NCBI GenBank assembly: GCA_000507305.1
Contig: DF239909.1
Location: 62,001 to 126,000, forward strand
Length of the DNA stretch: 64,000 bases
Source of the DNA: Breviolum minutum Mf 1.05b.01
Taxonomy: Eukaryota; Sar; Dinophyceae; Suessiales; Symbiodiniaceae
Direction: 5' to 3'
The position numbers were made by a program, and so were the translations under genes. Below are positions 19,917 to 30,157 of the stretch, one piece after another. Under the pieces are notes generated by a model that ran no database searches, was not told where the DNA came from, and saw only the letters and a program-made list of their open reading frames with translations. Every line of letters starts with the position of its first letter. Position 1 is the first letter of the stretch.

Positions 19917-20043
19917 TAGGGTAAGCCCCCCTTGAAAATTAAGATGGCCAATGGTGATTTTACCATTTTGTGATAGGAAATTACATCTGAACCAACCATT
20001 GATTTTCATGGGATATGGTAGTTTTTTTTTTGGGGGGGGGTAT
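19917..20043 (+). mobile_element. R4 element with expanded T/G tract
   Basis: AAGCCCCCCTTGAAAATTAA at the left; the right arm GGGATATGGTAGT runs into a T tract then a G tract and TA, where other copies have a short TTTTGGGGGTGTA. Confidence 0.7.
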
Positions 20044-20246
20044 ATTTCTGGATGCAACCATTTTTTTCCCAGCAACAGTGGCAGCAGTGAAGGTTTGGGC
20101 TGGGATCCCCTACTAGAAATGAAAGCCTCGTGCCAGCATACCAAGATATACACAAATGGAGTAGTTACCCCTTCGACACCTACCAGGGTTTTATAGGGTT
20201 TTGATGCAATGAAAAATGGGACAACCTTGGAACATGGAGACACATT

Positions 20247-20391
20247 GAGCAATGAAAAAAAACCTTGGTTAGGGTAGATAGGGGATGACATCCTACCCAG
20301 TTATGTGGGGATTATAATAAGAAACCATGAGGATCCCTATTAAACAATCAGTATTTCATTGAAAGTACAACCGTTCTTTTTTCGTGGCGAC
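20247..20391 (+). mobile_element. R3 element
   Basis: GAGCAATGAAAAAAAACCTT ... TTCTTTTTTCGTGGC. The right tip is mutated (GGCGAC) and no matching TSD is seen. Confidence 0.88.
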
Positions 20392-20547
20392 CAATTCTTC
20401 ACTCTCACCTGGGGGGTTCACAAGATGGGAGGTGAAACCTCCATTTTCCGATGGAGAAAAACGAGGGATTTTTCAGGTTTCAGCTGTGAGCCTCATGGGG
20501 CAGAATGAAGTGTTCAACAGTTTTGTTTGGTATTGATATGAAGCAAA

Positions 20548-20767
20548 ATGAAGTTTTTTTCATATCCTGAATCAAACCGTGAGGGCTGGGTTTCCGGGAA
20601 GTTGAAAAGAAATTCATTCCCAGATGCTCGTTTTGTATGGTATATTTACCTACATGAAAACCCCCAAAAAACCACGAAAAAGTGTAGGTAAACAGGCCAT
20701 ACAAAACGAGCATCTGGGATTTGACTCGAAAAAGTTAGTCTCAAACAACTTCAGTGAGTTTGCCTGA
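20548..20767 (+). CDS. Tentative ORF interrupted by R1 variant
   Basis: Joining 20548-20618 to 20722-20767 (one ATT kept) gives 38 codons from ATG to TGA, with SYPESNREGWVSGKLKRN. Short, but the composition is soluble-protein-like. Confidence 0.25.
20619..20718 (+). mobile_element. R1 variant with AGATGCTCG tips
   Basis: Perfect 22-base TIR starting CCCAGATGCTCGTTTTG (20619-20640 and 20697-20718), flanked by ATT on both sides. Core TATATTTACCTACATGAAAA as in R1. Confidence 0.92.
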
Positions 20768-21107
20768 AAATGGATGTAGTTGGAAGACAAAGATGCTGTT
20801 TTCTCTTAAATGTTCACCCCAACACTTGTAGAAGGCACTCAAACGTTTGAGAATACTACAAATATATATTCTACTGTACATATATCAACTGAGTGGCTGA
20901 ACCAGAAGCAAGAACCCATATCAAGATGGATATGTTTGAATCCTCTACCTACTGTATTGAGAAACATTGGAGTTTCAAGAGAGTTTTGACGTATTTAGTT
21001 CAGCATCTAAACAAGCTACCAATGTTTTGTGTTTTTGGGGCGGGGTAAAAACCCAAGGCTATAGCCAACCTACCATCTTCATCTTCATCCAACAAAAAAG
21101 TAATGTA

Positions 21108-21248
21108 GTCAACCTACCATGTTTTTTTTGGCAATAAAGGTTTAATTTTCGGCCTTGAGGGAAACCAATGGTTTTTCCAAGCCTTTAATATGGTCGGCTA
21201 TTTCTGGGGGGAAGGTGTACGTTAAAGGTGGGGGGTAGGTAGGTTGAC
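21108..21248 (+). mobile_element. R17 element
   Basis: GTCAACCTACCATG at the left, GGGGTAGGTAGGTTGAC at the right; AATAAAGG and its inverse CCTTTAAT lie inside. A diverged second copy starts near 63522. Confidence 0.75.
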
Positions 21249-21327
21249 CAGCCATTTTTTACACGTCCCGAGGTACTCAACCTCAGGTGTTGGTAGATCC
21301 CGACTGTGGTTGTGAGATGCGTTTTTT

Positions 21328-21470
21328 GCAGCGCATCCTGCGAGACTCTGGCCTACCCAAGATGCTTGGGCGGCATTGCCTTAGATGCTTCCGCGAAACA
21401 GACCTGTCAACTCACCTTTTCGTAGGATTTTTTCATTCGGAAATCCCCCCGACTTGGAAGGTGCTGCTAG
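21328..21470 (-). mobile_element. R10 element, inverted, left end diverged
   Basis: Reading minus: AGCAGCACCTTCCAAGTCGG GG, GAATGAAAAAATCC, GGTGAGTTGACAGGTCTGTT. The far end is degraded. Frames here (CGCATCCTGCGAGACTCTGG) are therefore not good exon evidence. Confidence 0.6.
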
Positions 21471-21539
21471 CATCTGCTAAAATTTTCTTGTAAGTGACCA
21501 GTAAATCCAGTACCATGTGAGGGGGATTGCAACCAACTT

Positions 21540-22020
21540 CAAGTTTATTGTGGAGCCACCAGACACGAAACTTGCGGATCCTTGGGATGATTACACCCCT
21601 TACTCCGGCTTGGAGTATCTTGAGGAAAAAATGGCATGCCAGAAAGGGGATACTGCTTCCCTGAGACATCAGATGGGAAGCATTTCCGGATTGATGTTAA
21701 CACTGAGCAGCGTCAACCTGGTGAAGTTGAGGCTCCCATCTTTTGAATGGCACACTGGACCAGCGATGAAGGTTACCACCCTGGGTTTTTCGACAATTTC
21801 CGTTATGCCAAAAGGATAAACCTCATCCGCGAAGGCCTGGAAAGAGTTGCCAATGATGGGCTTCTTCATGTTCTGACCGTGGGGCACATGCAATCTGTAT
21901 CTGAAACCCTTGAGTGGGAAGGCCAATCTTGGCAACAAGGACTTTAGCAGATTCGCTCATCAGGCCATTAGCCTAAACAGAGCTACCAACACTGGTAGGG
22001 GGAGGTGCAATCAAATCCAC
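21540..22020 (+). pseudogene. Coding-like segment with frame changes
   Basis: No repeat element inside. Three + frames succeed one another: PDTKLADPWDDYTPYSGLEY in the first, SDGKHFRIDVNTEQRQPGE after a shift near an A tract at about 21627, then FDNFRYAKRINLIREGLERV, and a final shift near 21930 to GNKDFSRFAHQAISLNRATN. This is either a decayed gene or a gene with homopolymer errors. No family recognised. Confidence 0.35.
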
Positions 22021-22044
22021 CGACAAGATGAAAGAAGTCCTGGA

Positions 22045-22150
22045 CTCACCATTTGTTAGGGTTTTTTCATTCGCATCCCCCCGACTTGAAGGTGCTGCTA
22101 GCAAGCAAAAATTTCTTGTAACTGACCAGTAAATCCAGTACCATGTGGGG
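22045..22150 (-). mobile_element. R10 half copy, inverted, followed by duplicated tail
   Basis: Same arrangement as 21420-21528, including the neighbouring CTGACCAGTAAATCCAGTAC CATGTG. So a stretch of about 105 bases is directly repeated on both sides of 21540-22020. Confidence 0.75.
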
Positions 22151-22561
22151 GGGGGGGGGTGGGAAGTTGGGAATATCATATCATTTGAAGCTTCCGAATT
22201 TTCGGAGAAAAAATCCATGTCTATGAAAGAAAATGGCACTTTGAAGTTCATTCAAAGGAGGAATCCTGCCAATATGACAGACCAAAAAAAAAACAACACG
22301 ATGATGTGAACCATGTTTTCACCATTGTTTTTTCCATGACACTTTCACGAATCATGTTTTTTTTCATCTATGTTGTGAAGATGTGAATCTATACTGACTT
22401 GCTCACTGAAATGTCAAGCTGCGACCAGTGAAAAATAGCATTCATTCGTCAAGTGTTCGTGAGACATGCAACGTTTTGGTGTGTTTAGTAGCAGGTTTTT
22501 TGCTAAATCTACGCACCATGGTGAAGTGAAGGGTTGTTGGTGGGTTGAATTTTTTTGGAGT

Positions 22562-22667
22562 CCAGGTGATTCAAAGTCACCTTTTTGGGATTGTTAAGTG
22601 ACCCTTGTAAATGGTTAAGTGACCTCCAAGAATAGGGGATGGAAAGGTCACGAATTGAATCACCTGG
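22562..22667 (+). mobile_element. R5 element
   Basis: CCAGGTGATTCAAAGTCACC ... CGAATTGAATCACCTGG: perfect tips, with inverted inner GGTTAAGTGACC. Confidence 0.9.
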
Positions 22668-22687
22668 GTGGTGTTTTTTGTTGAAAG

Positions 22688-23036
22688 GTTCTGGCAGCTA
22701 CCTCCTTTGAAAGGAAGAAATACGGCTCCAGTATTCATGGAAGTTTCTTTCCTGAAGCCCTTGACACAAAAAACATGGAAGTAGAACCCATCCACGTAGA
22801 CAAGCCTTAGAACATGTGGGTGTTTCCAAAAAAAGGGGTACCCCCAAATCATCCATCTTAACAGGGTTTTCCATTATAAACCATCCATTTTGGGGTACCC
22901 CTAATTTTTGGAAACACCCATGTTGGAAACACACCGTTTTTAAGTCGTTTGTTTTTTTCCCCAGGAAACGAAGGCGTTTTTTCGCCAGCTTCGCTTTGAG
23001 GCCAACCGATTTGAATCTGAAACAAATCATGAATAA
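22688..23036 (+). CDS. Tentative two-exon frame around R7
   Basis: Frame 22688-22795 follows TTGAAAG. GTAGAC at 22796 and TTTTTTTCCCCAG at 22952-22964 would bound a 169-base intron holding R7. 22965-23036 continues in phase to TAA (AFFRQLRFEANRFESETN). Exact R7 excision instead opens a different frame to 23063. The two cannot both be right. Confidence 0.25.
22818..22919 (+). mobile_element. R7 element, TSD ATGT
   Basis: GGGTGTTTCC ... GGAAACACCC with ATGT on both sides. Inverted GGGGTACCCC and the ATCCATCTTAACAGGG centre. Confidence 0.92.
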
Positions 23037-23281
23037 AAACCAGCCCGAAAATGGGAAGATGTAAAACTAAATCATATGCTGAAACATGCGTGGTGGTTTG
23101 GGGTGTGTGTTTTTTTCAGTCAAAGATGACTTTAACATGTTTGATCTATCTTGACATTGAAAGAACTAAAGTCGTAAGTTTTGCCTAGATTTCTGAGTAA
23201 ATAGTCCCCTTCGGAACCTTCAGAAACAGCGGACCTGTGCCTGTCACCACAAGCAACAAAAAAGCAGGGAATCGAAAATGG

Positions 23282-23387
23282 CCAGGTTCTTCCGAGTGAC
23301 CTTTTGGGGGTGTTTAAGTGACGGTTACAGAGGTGAAAACGGGACCTCCATTTGGGTGATCAAAGGGTCACAACTGGAAGAAGCTGG
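23282..23387 (+). mobile_element. R5 variant element
   Basis: CCAGGTTCTTCCGAGTGACC ... GGGTCACAACTGGAAGAAGC TGG. Tips changed together on both arms relative to GTGATTC copies. Confidence 0.8.
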
Positions 23388-23440
23388 GGGTTGTTTGGTT
23401 GAGAAGATTCGCATCAATCCTCTAAACCTAATGATCATGA

Positions 23441-23548
23441 CCAGGTGATTCAAAGTGACCTTATTAGCCCCTAGTTGAAGGTCACTTCGCCTTTAAAAGG
23501 GTCACGGTTTCACCATCCCAAAAAGGTCACCATTGCAAATTTGCCAGG
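23441..23548 (+). mobile_element. R5 element with asymmetric right end
   Basis: CCAGGTGATTCAAAGTGACC at the left, but the right end reads TTGCAAATTTGCCAGG instead of GAATCACCTGG. Confidence 0.85.
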
Positions 23549-23757
23549 GATGTTTGGTTTCCATGGGGGTTTCAATGGAATCTGACTTTAAAGGTGCCGG
23601 CCAAAATGATTCGTGGCAGCCAACGAAATGATTTTTTGGGGGAGCTCAGAGCTTTAGAGCGTTTTGGGATGAATTCCACTCTGGTGAAAGTAGATGGCGC
23701 AACGCCACTCCCAATAGGTTGTGATTTGTAAAAAGCCAATGATGAAAGCAATACTTT

Positions 23758-23840
23758 GGATGTTTCCGAAAATAGTGGGTTTTCCCCCCAAATCATCCGT
23801 TTTAATAGGGTTTTTCCATTATAAACCATCCATTTTTAAA
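23758..23840 (+). mobile_element. R7 element, right tip lost
   Basis: GATGTTTCCGAAAATAGTGG, ATCATCCGTTTTAATAGGG, ATTATAAACCATCC, then unrelated sequence. Confidence 0.75.
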
Positions 23841-23967
23841 TGAATATATATGGGAGTGGCGATCGTCATCGATCCTTTCAAGGTGGTATGAGACCTCCCA
23901 ACCTCAAGGGATTACCCGAATGGGTGTTCGTTCAAAACGGACCCACCAGTGACATGTTCATTATATT

Positions 23968-24065
23968 CTAGGTGGTGGTTTTAAATATTTTTTGTTTTCA
24001 CCCCTATTTGGGGAAGATTCCCATTTTGAGTAATATTTTTCAGATGGGTTGAAACCACCAACTAG
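23968..24065 (+). mobile_element. R2 element
   Basis: CTAGGTGGTGGTTTTAAATA ... GGGTTGAAACCACCAACTAG. TTCATTATATT occurs just left, and again 4 bases right, of the element. Confidence 0.92.
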
Positions 24066-24185
24066 CATTTTCATTATATTGGTTGGTTGATGACGGGATC
24101 CTTAATTAATTTAATTATTTCATGGCTTATGAAATAATCCCTACAATGGAAGTCCCGTCGACCAAACAAAGAATGGTCTTGAGGA

Positions 24186-24286
24186 GGGTGTTTCCAAAAA
24201 TAGTGGTACCCCCAAATCATCAATTTTAATAGGGTTTTCCATTATAAACCATCCATTTTGGGGTACCCCTATTGTTGGAAACACCC
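24186..24286 (+). mobile_element. R7 element
   Basis: GGGTGTTTCCAAAAATAGTG ... CCTATTGTTGGAAACACCC. Just left, GGAAGTCCCGTCGACCAAAC (24145-24186) is an R14 left arm. Confidence 0.92.
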
Positions 24287-24989
24287 AGGATGATCCATGT
24301 AAAGCTCCTTTATACAGCTAATAGCCATGGGTGAATGATCGTCACTGATCGCAGGATCAGACCTTTCATGACCTCCTTGTATGGCCATAAACCAAAGGAT
24401 CAGCAGGTGCGCGGTTGAAAAAAAACAAATTTGTGGGTGTTTGGGCCTAAACTTTGCACTAAAATCTACGGAATATCAAACTTATAGTATAAAGTCATGA
24501 GATGAATTTTGCTTTTCGTGTTTGGATTTTTTTTGGTATTTAAAGTTTTTTTGACATGGATTTTCAGGCTGGTGGCATGGCATGTTGGCATGTAATTTCA
24601 CCAAAATCGTGGCTTCTAACCTCCAATACCCCCTGGAGAGAATCCCAAGGGCCAACTCACCGTTACCTGAAAGGGGCAGATGTGACCGAAAACACAACCG
24701 ACCGATTTTGCCACCAATTGTGGTAGCAACTTTTTTGGGAAAAGGGAAAAAATCACCGGCGATTTCAGGGAAATCTAGGTCTCTAGGTTGGTGAAATCAT
24801 ACGAAGTTTGGGCAGATTTACATCCACCTTGGATGTACCTGAAGATACTGGGATCCAATTTTTAGCCCACTGTGGTAGCTGAGGATCAAGAAATTCAGCA
24901 TGAATGACCTGACATCTTTGACAAGAAAGTGGGAAGAAAGTGTAAAGGGGAAAAAAATGGAATTAGCTGAATTAGCTTTCACCACATAA

Positions 24990-25085
24990 CTAGTTGGTGG
25001 GTTCAAAGATTTTCTACTTCCCCCCCTATGATCCAATTTGACGAGCATATTTTTTCAGAAGGGCTTGTTCAACCACCAACTATAG
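24990..25085 (+). mobile_element. R2 element
   Basis: CTAGTTGGTGGGTTCAAAG ... TTGTTCAACCACCAACTATA G, with CAATTTGACGAGCATATTTT inside (the GGTTCAACC subfamily). Confidence 0.88.
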
Positions 25086-25228
25086 ACAAATTTTGATTTT
25101 CGATGTTAGGTGACACTTTAGATAGAGCTGTTTTCGTGACCTTGAGTTGGAGAAACAACTTTGGTGACTTTGAAGACAAAAATGTCAACTGGATGGGTCT
25201 TTGTACAATTTACAAAATACGTATACTA

Positions 25229-25330
25229 CCCTGAGGATCCATGTGTGGTATATTTAAATTTACCTACATGTACAAGTACCATAAGAACCAACCACATGTA
25301 GGTAAATATACCATACATGGATCCTATCGG
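25229..25330 (+). mobile_element. R1 element
   Basis: GAGGATCCATGTGTGGTATA ... ATATACCATACATGGATCCT ATC, with ACCTACATG/CATGTAGGT core. Confidence 0.9.
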
Positions 25331-25375
25331 ATATTTAATCATGTATTATTTGATTACATGGATAAACAAAAGATT

Positions 25376-25424
25376 TACTCCCCCGAAATTTAACATGGGT
25401 TCCATGTTAAATTTCAGGGGTGTA
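25376..25424 (+). mobile_element. R4 element reduced to its arms
   Basis: CCCCGAAATTTAACATGG and CCATGTTAAATTTCAGGGG face each other with almost no loop. Confidence 0.85.
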
Positions 25425-25555
25425 ATACAATTGTGGGATTTTATTTACCCACTGCCAATCGCGATTTTGAGGATTTTTTGGGGTTCCTTCCATTAGCTCC
25501 GAGGAATGCAGGAGTCCTACATGGCCCTTTACTTGTAAACCCTATGAGGGGGTGG

Positions 25556-25715
25556 CCTTGGAGGATCATCCCAGTGGACGTAAGTGGTTAGGATCACCCA
25601 CATTTATAAGGCAAAATTTGCCCATTTGTAAGGGGACCGTTTGTCCTACTTAGGGGACTTACAATCACCATGGTTATTCAGATTCACCACTTACTATAAG
25701 ATGGGATGGTCCTCC
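25556..25715 (+). mobile_element. R6 element
   Basis: CTTGGAGGATCATCCCAGTG, GTAAGTGGTTAGGATCACCC, TAGGGGACTTAC, GATGGGATGGTCCTCCA. Confidence 0.88.
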
Positions 25716-26312
25716 ATGGAGAAGTTCAGGCCGAGAATTTGCGTTATGCCTTGCGTATGCTGGAGCATTTAATCATCTCTCCACAGTTCCTCGGTGAAGG
25801 GAAGCTGGGAATCGTACTTAGTGGATGATTTTGGAGGTGAGCCATAGTAAGTCACTTGAAGGAAACACAGAAGTTATATCCCTTTTGCGTATGGCTAGTG
25901 TACAAATTATATCATCATATTTAATCTATATCATCCCACTTGGCATTACAGATTGCTACCCAACCCCTGTTTCACATCCAGACTGCGACTGCGGCGTTTC
26001 ATGAAGGAGTCATTTTCATCAAGAATTGGGTCCCGGGTGTTGCCTGCAACCGGTGAATATCCAAGAAATCTCCAACAGGATCCACTGAAAGGACCCCGAA
26101 AAACCCTGAGTATTTGATATCTCGAACGCGACTTACTTGGTAAATCTTGGTAAGGTTGGTTGGTAGGGTCCCATTCACAAATTTTTGATGGACTATTTTT
26201 CATATCCAGCACCCTCCTTTCGGGGTGCTTTTGATGGATGAGAGTTTGCGGTACCCCTTAAGGTTTTTTTTTGAAACACCAGCGCGGCTGGAGGGTGCAG
26301 GTGTTTGGTTAA

Positions 26313-26418
26313 TACTGTTGATGGAAGAAATCCGGCTAACCTGTTGATTGGTAGTTTATCCCATTATTTACAAGGTTTTGACGTTCCAGCTGGTGCAGGA
26401 TTTCTTGAATCAACAGTA
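26313..26418 (+). mobile_element. R9 element
   Basis: TACTGTTGATGGAAGAAATC CGG ... GCAGGATTTCTTGAATCAAC AGTA. Confidence 0.9.
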
Positions 26419-26538
26419 TTTATATTCTTAAATGCATAAAAAGCATGATCGGTTGGATCATTAACAACGTCCATGGTGTTTTGGGTGTATGGCCAAAGTG
26501 CTTGTCCTTTGATGAACCCTTAGTTTTGTTGAAATCTA

Positions 26539-26644
26539 CCAGCACCTTCAAGTCGGGGAACCAATGAAAAAACCCTAAGGGATGGTGTGTGTTGACAAGT
26601 CTGTAACGGAAACCATGTAAGGCACCCCGACTTGAAGATGCTGG
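26539..26644 (+). mobile_element. R10 element
   Basis: CCAGCACCTTCAAGTCGGGG ... CCCCGACTTGAAGATGCTGG; TGACAAGTCTGTAACGGAA inside. TA on both sides. Confidence 0.9.
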
Positions 26645-26719
26645 TATGGGGCTTTCCATTTGAACAATTTGAGGAAAGCTCGCCACATTTCAGGCTGGTG
26701 AAACGTGAAAAATCCTCAT

Positions 26720-26880
26720 TCAGCGATTACGTTAGTTTGACCAGATGAGTAGTGTCAAAGAAACACGAAAAATCTCAACATGGAAAAACAACCAGTTGTG
26801 AAGATGTATCCCCTATTAAAAATGGTGATTTACCAGCTAGACATGGTAGTTTTTTGTTTTTTTTTGGGGGGGGGGTCTGT
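26720..26880 (+). mobile_element. R4 subfamily element with T/G expansion
   Basis: GAAGATGTATCCCCTATTAA and AGCTAGACATGGTAGTTTTT, then a long T tract and ten G, where the right tip should be. Confidence 0.65.
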
Positions 26881-27413
26881 TATATCTCATCTTTGGTAGT
26901 AGGGGATTCGGACCATCTTTTTCGGTCAGAATCCTTGCTAGGTCATTTGTTGCTGAAACCTCGTAGGTTTTCATGCACCTTGAAGGTGTTTCAAAAAACC
27001 ATGTTGCTCAGATAAAGTCCAGTTTCATTCAGCCCTACGAATCTTTGGACCCTCCTATAGAGGGGTTGACTCTGATCTTTTGGATCTCCAAGCCACCAGT
27101 GACTTGAGATCCCGGCTGATTCTTATGGAAGGATACATCTCAAGATGTTTAGAGAAAAAATCGAAAGGGATTTCTTGGGCCAAAATGTTCAACATGTTCA
27201 ACCGAAACTTTCCATTTCGAAACCATCTATGGTCATACATATACCATAAAAGTCAACCATTTCATGTATAGATAAATCTACCACTCCCATGGACCACCCC
27301 TATAAGTATAGGGAGTTATAACCCCAGTTACTCAAATTTATTATAGGCTAGGGCCATTTATAGGGGCTCCCCATGTCACTCACCTCCACTTCTCTAGGCC
27401 CCATCGGCTCAGG

Positions 27414-27824
27414 TTAGGTCAAGAGCCTCAGAAAGGTGAAGCATGGCGCATGTTGGCCTTTCGGTATCCTGATGCGCATGAACTTCATACAACCTTGATG
27501 CTTGGGCAAGATCGGGTCATGGGATGTCATGGGCAGTGGACCTAACAAAATGACCTTTTGAGTCGATGTCAACCTGAAAAGTTGGAAAAAAGTAAGTTGA
27601 AGTTGAAGTTGATGAAAGTTAGAGGATCGGATGCAGCTTTTCGGAGTTTTCCTTAAAAAATGGTTGCGGTTTTTGATTGCATCCTGTTGCAGCTGTCCTT
27701 GTAAAAGTGTTGCTATGATGTTGTTATGTTTTTCCTTTTGGCGCTGTGAAAGCAATCTTGTGTTTGCTCGTAGCAAGCATGGCGTGTTTTCATCAACGGT
27801 TGACCACAGTTTGCCCATGAACAA
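27414..27824 (-). CDS. Hypothetical minus-strand ORF
   Basis: 136 uninterrupted codons, Q/R-rich in the first half (LLSQRQKEKHNNIIATLLQG). About the length expected for the longest chance frames here; + strand also open in 27631-27855. No motif recognised. Confidence 0.2.
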   Translation of the reverse strand: MFMGKLWSTVDENTPCLLRANTRLLSQRQKEKHNNIIATLLQGQLQQDAIKNRNHFLRKTPKSCIRSSNFHQLQLQLTFFQLFRLTSTQKVILLGPLPMTSHDPILPKHQGCMKFMRIRIPKGQHAPCFTFLRLLT

Positions 27825-28164
27825 TCCTAAGAATTGTGTGGTGCCTTTCTCTTAAATGGCCTTACCCGTAGAATCAGCCGGGATCTCAAGTCACGGGTGG
27901 TTCGGCGATCCAAAAGAACCCTACGAAAACCAGAGTCAAACTCTTCTTTTTTTGGAGGGTCCCAGGTGATGCTTAGGGTACCTATATAGATTTCTTGAAT
28001 TTTGTTCATGGTCCAGCCAAGAGTTGCTTCAACCTTCACCGGTGTGGTTGGTTGTTAGGGTGACTTCTTAAGCCCCAAAGCCCGGCAGATCCTAAGTGGA
28101 GTCGAAAGGTAAGCCCGTTTCAAATTTGAGTTTCAAAACAGATCAACAAAATAATAGACCTAAT

Positions 28165-28264
28165 GTGGTGGCTTGAAACATTTTCATTTTATATTTTTAC
28201 CCCTGCTTGGAAAATGATCCATTCTTGGGTGATTTTTTCCAACCGGGTTGAAGCCACCAACTAG
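28165..28264 (+). mobile_element. R2 element
   Basis: GTGGTGGCTTGAAACATTTT ... GGGTTGAAGCCACCAACTAG: matched T-to-C changes on both arms (GGCTT/AAGCC). AAT flanks both ends. Confidence 0.9.
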
Positions 28265-28332
28265 AATTGGCAGTATGGAATGTATAGGGTTCCCTGGTCC
28301 ATATTGGTGACGTTTCTGAAACTCTTGTGGAT

Positions 28333-28447
28333 TACCCTCCGTGAAACTAACAGTTCGAAAATGAAAATCGGGTTTCCCAAAAAAGGAAACAATCGTATTC
28401 CAAGGATCCATTTTCAGGTGCTGTAGCTGTTAGTTTCAGGGAGGCTA
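28333..28447 (+). mobile_element. R4 element
   Basis: TACCCTCCGTGAAACTAACA ... AGCTGTTAGTTTCAGGGAGG CTA. Confidence 0.9.
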
Positions 28448-28866
28448 GGTTCGAGGATATGGAATTGCCCCACCAATGCCGCGATGACATCGTTGGACTG
28501 GCATACAGCCAAAGAAATATTGTACTTTGTTTCAGAAGGAAAAAGGCAATGAGTTTCCTGGTCAGTGTTCAAAATTTGAAAATATGGTTTATGGTAGAAA
28601 ACCCCTTGAACACTTCCACACCAATCAAGGATTAGTTCTACTACTGGTAGAAGGTGGTAGGTGGATGTAAGTGGCATATTCACCCTCAAACCAAGGCAAT
28701 GTATACCTGGAATACTAAGTGCCCTGAGAATCATAGGATCTCAAAACTGCTGGTTTTGACATCCCAGAACCCTGTTATTACAGAGTCAAGCCCCTCTTCT
28801 TTTGGTGATTGTTCCTCCAGGATTGTTTTTCCAAATCTCCCACCAAAAAATAGCATGGAGATTCCC

Positions 28867-29074
28867 ATAAGATCCATGGGACTGATATATTTACAGATCC
28901 ATGAATGGTGGATTTTATGGGATCAATTAGTAGCTAAACATGCTATATAATATATACATCATATATACCATATATAGATACCATAGGTAAATTACCCAAA
29001 ATGGTCGAAACATTCAGGTTAAGGATTTATCATAAATTGCCCATAATTATACCTAATTCCACGGATCCTATGAG
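28867..29074 (+). mobile_element. R1 element, enlarged
   Basis: CCCATAAGATCCATGGGACT and ACGGATCCTATGAG are R1 tips; the centre is lengthened by ATATATAC-type sequence. Confidence 0.65.
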
Positions 29075-29278
29075 ATTTCTGCCACCGTTCAGGACCTCCC
29101 AGTTGCGAAGGGCCCGTGGCACCAAGTTGCCGCCACCACCGAAGCGGGGTACGACGACTGGGCCGGCGCTGCATGTGGCGATGATCGCGTCGGTGGGCGC
29201 TCCACCGTATGGCAGGCAAGCCTTGGCGACGGTACGCAGCGCCTTGTATTTTACGAGGCAAAAACTGCATTTTCATTT
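29075..29278 (+). CDS. Candidate exon, G+C-rich
   Basis: 68 open codons starting immediately after the R1 right tip (CTATGAG). Third-position G+C is about two thirds, clearly above the surroundings, and the other two + frames are less biased. Content includes EAGYDDWAGAACGDDRVGGR. A GT at 29279 could end it. No family recognised. Confidence 0.4.
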
Positions 29279-29519
29279 GTGCCTTGGCGTTTTGTTTTTG
29301 GTTGGGTTGGGGGGGGGGGGGTGTTTGGGGGCGTTTGGTGGGCCCCGGATCCAGTTATAAATGAAATGGGACCCCCAAGAAAATGGGTAACTCGAGTTAT
29401 ATTTATAACTGGTAGGTGCCTACGTTGTGGGAAGTTTTTGGGGATTTTGTTTTGTTTTTTTTGGTGTGATGGTTTGAAAAAGCTGGGTGAAAAAACATTT
29501 GGTTTTTGTTCCTGAATAA

Positions 29520-30110
29520 TTGCTAGATGTTTTTTTTAGTGGTTTGAATTGATTTGTAAAAAAAACTGTTGGTGTTTCACACTCATCCCAGACCCTAATG
29601 TTAGGGACGTAGGGATTATGATGGGGACCTTTTGATGTTTTGCGGGAATTCCATCCTTGAAGAGAGAATTAGGGACCTCAGATTCTTCATCTAAACCCGG
29701 GTCTGAAATGGAAAACCTTTTGGTCTTGCCGAAAAATCATCAAAAGGATTTTAGACCCGCACTTTGGTCTTTCGAAAAGGATACATAACTTTAGGCTAGG
29801 GATAACAACTTTCGTTTCAGGCCCTATTTTAGACCCTTCTCATCTTAAATCATTCAGCATCTTCAAACAAACAAGCAGCTAAGTTGAAGGTTCCTTGGTT
29901 TGGACTTGGATGCGATTCTATTTTGAACAAGTTTCAACACCACGTACAATCTTAAGCGAGGAGGACCTACAAAATTGTAAATTACATTTTTGGTGATGTT
30001 TTTTGAAGGGACCTCGCCACTTGTACACGTACATGTTTGATTATTTTTGTTGGGTCCTTTTTTGAGATGTTGTTTTCAGTGTTGATATAAGGTTCTTAAA
30101 AAAATGCACC
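29520..30110. other. Stretch without a supported gene
   Basis: Unique-looking sequence; GGGTCTGAAATGG / CAGACCC-type words (29590-29850) hint at a degraded element not matched elsewhere in the window. Confidence 0.35.
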
Positions 30111-30157
30111 CACCAGAATGGCTGATCTGCTTTTCTTTCTTAGATTCTTTGAGTTGA

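Noticed and set aside
19851-20291. 146-codon minus-strand frame
   Set aside because: It runs through R4 and R3 elements, including their poly-G and A/T tracts; the translation is of repeat DNA.
21287-21420. Exon-like frame with cysteines (GCEMRFLQRILRDSG)
   Set aside because: The DNA aligns with the interior of an inverted R10, so the resemblance to protein is not evidence.
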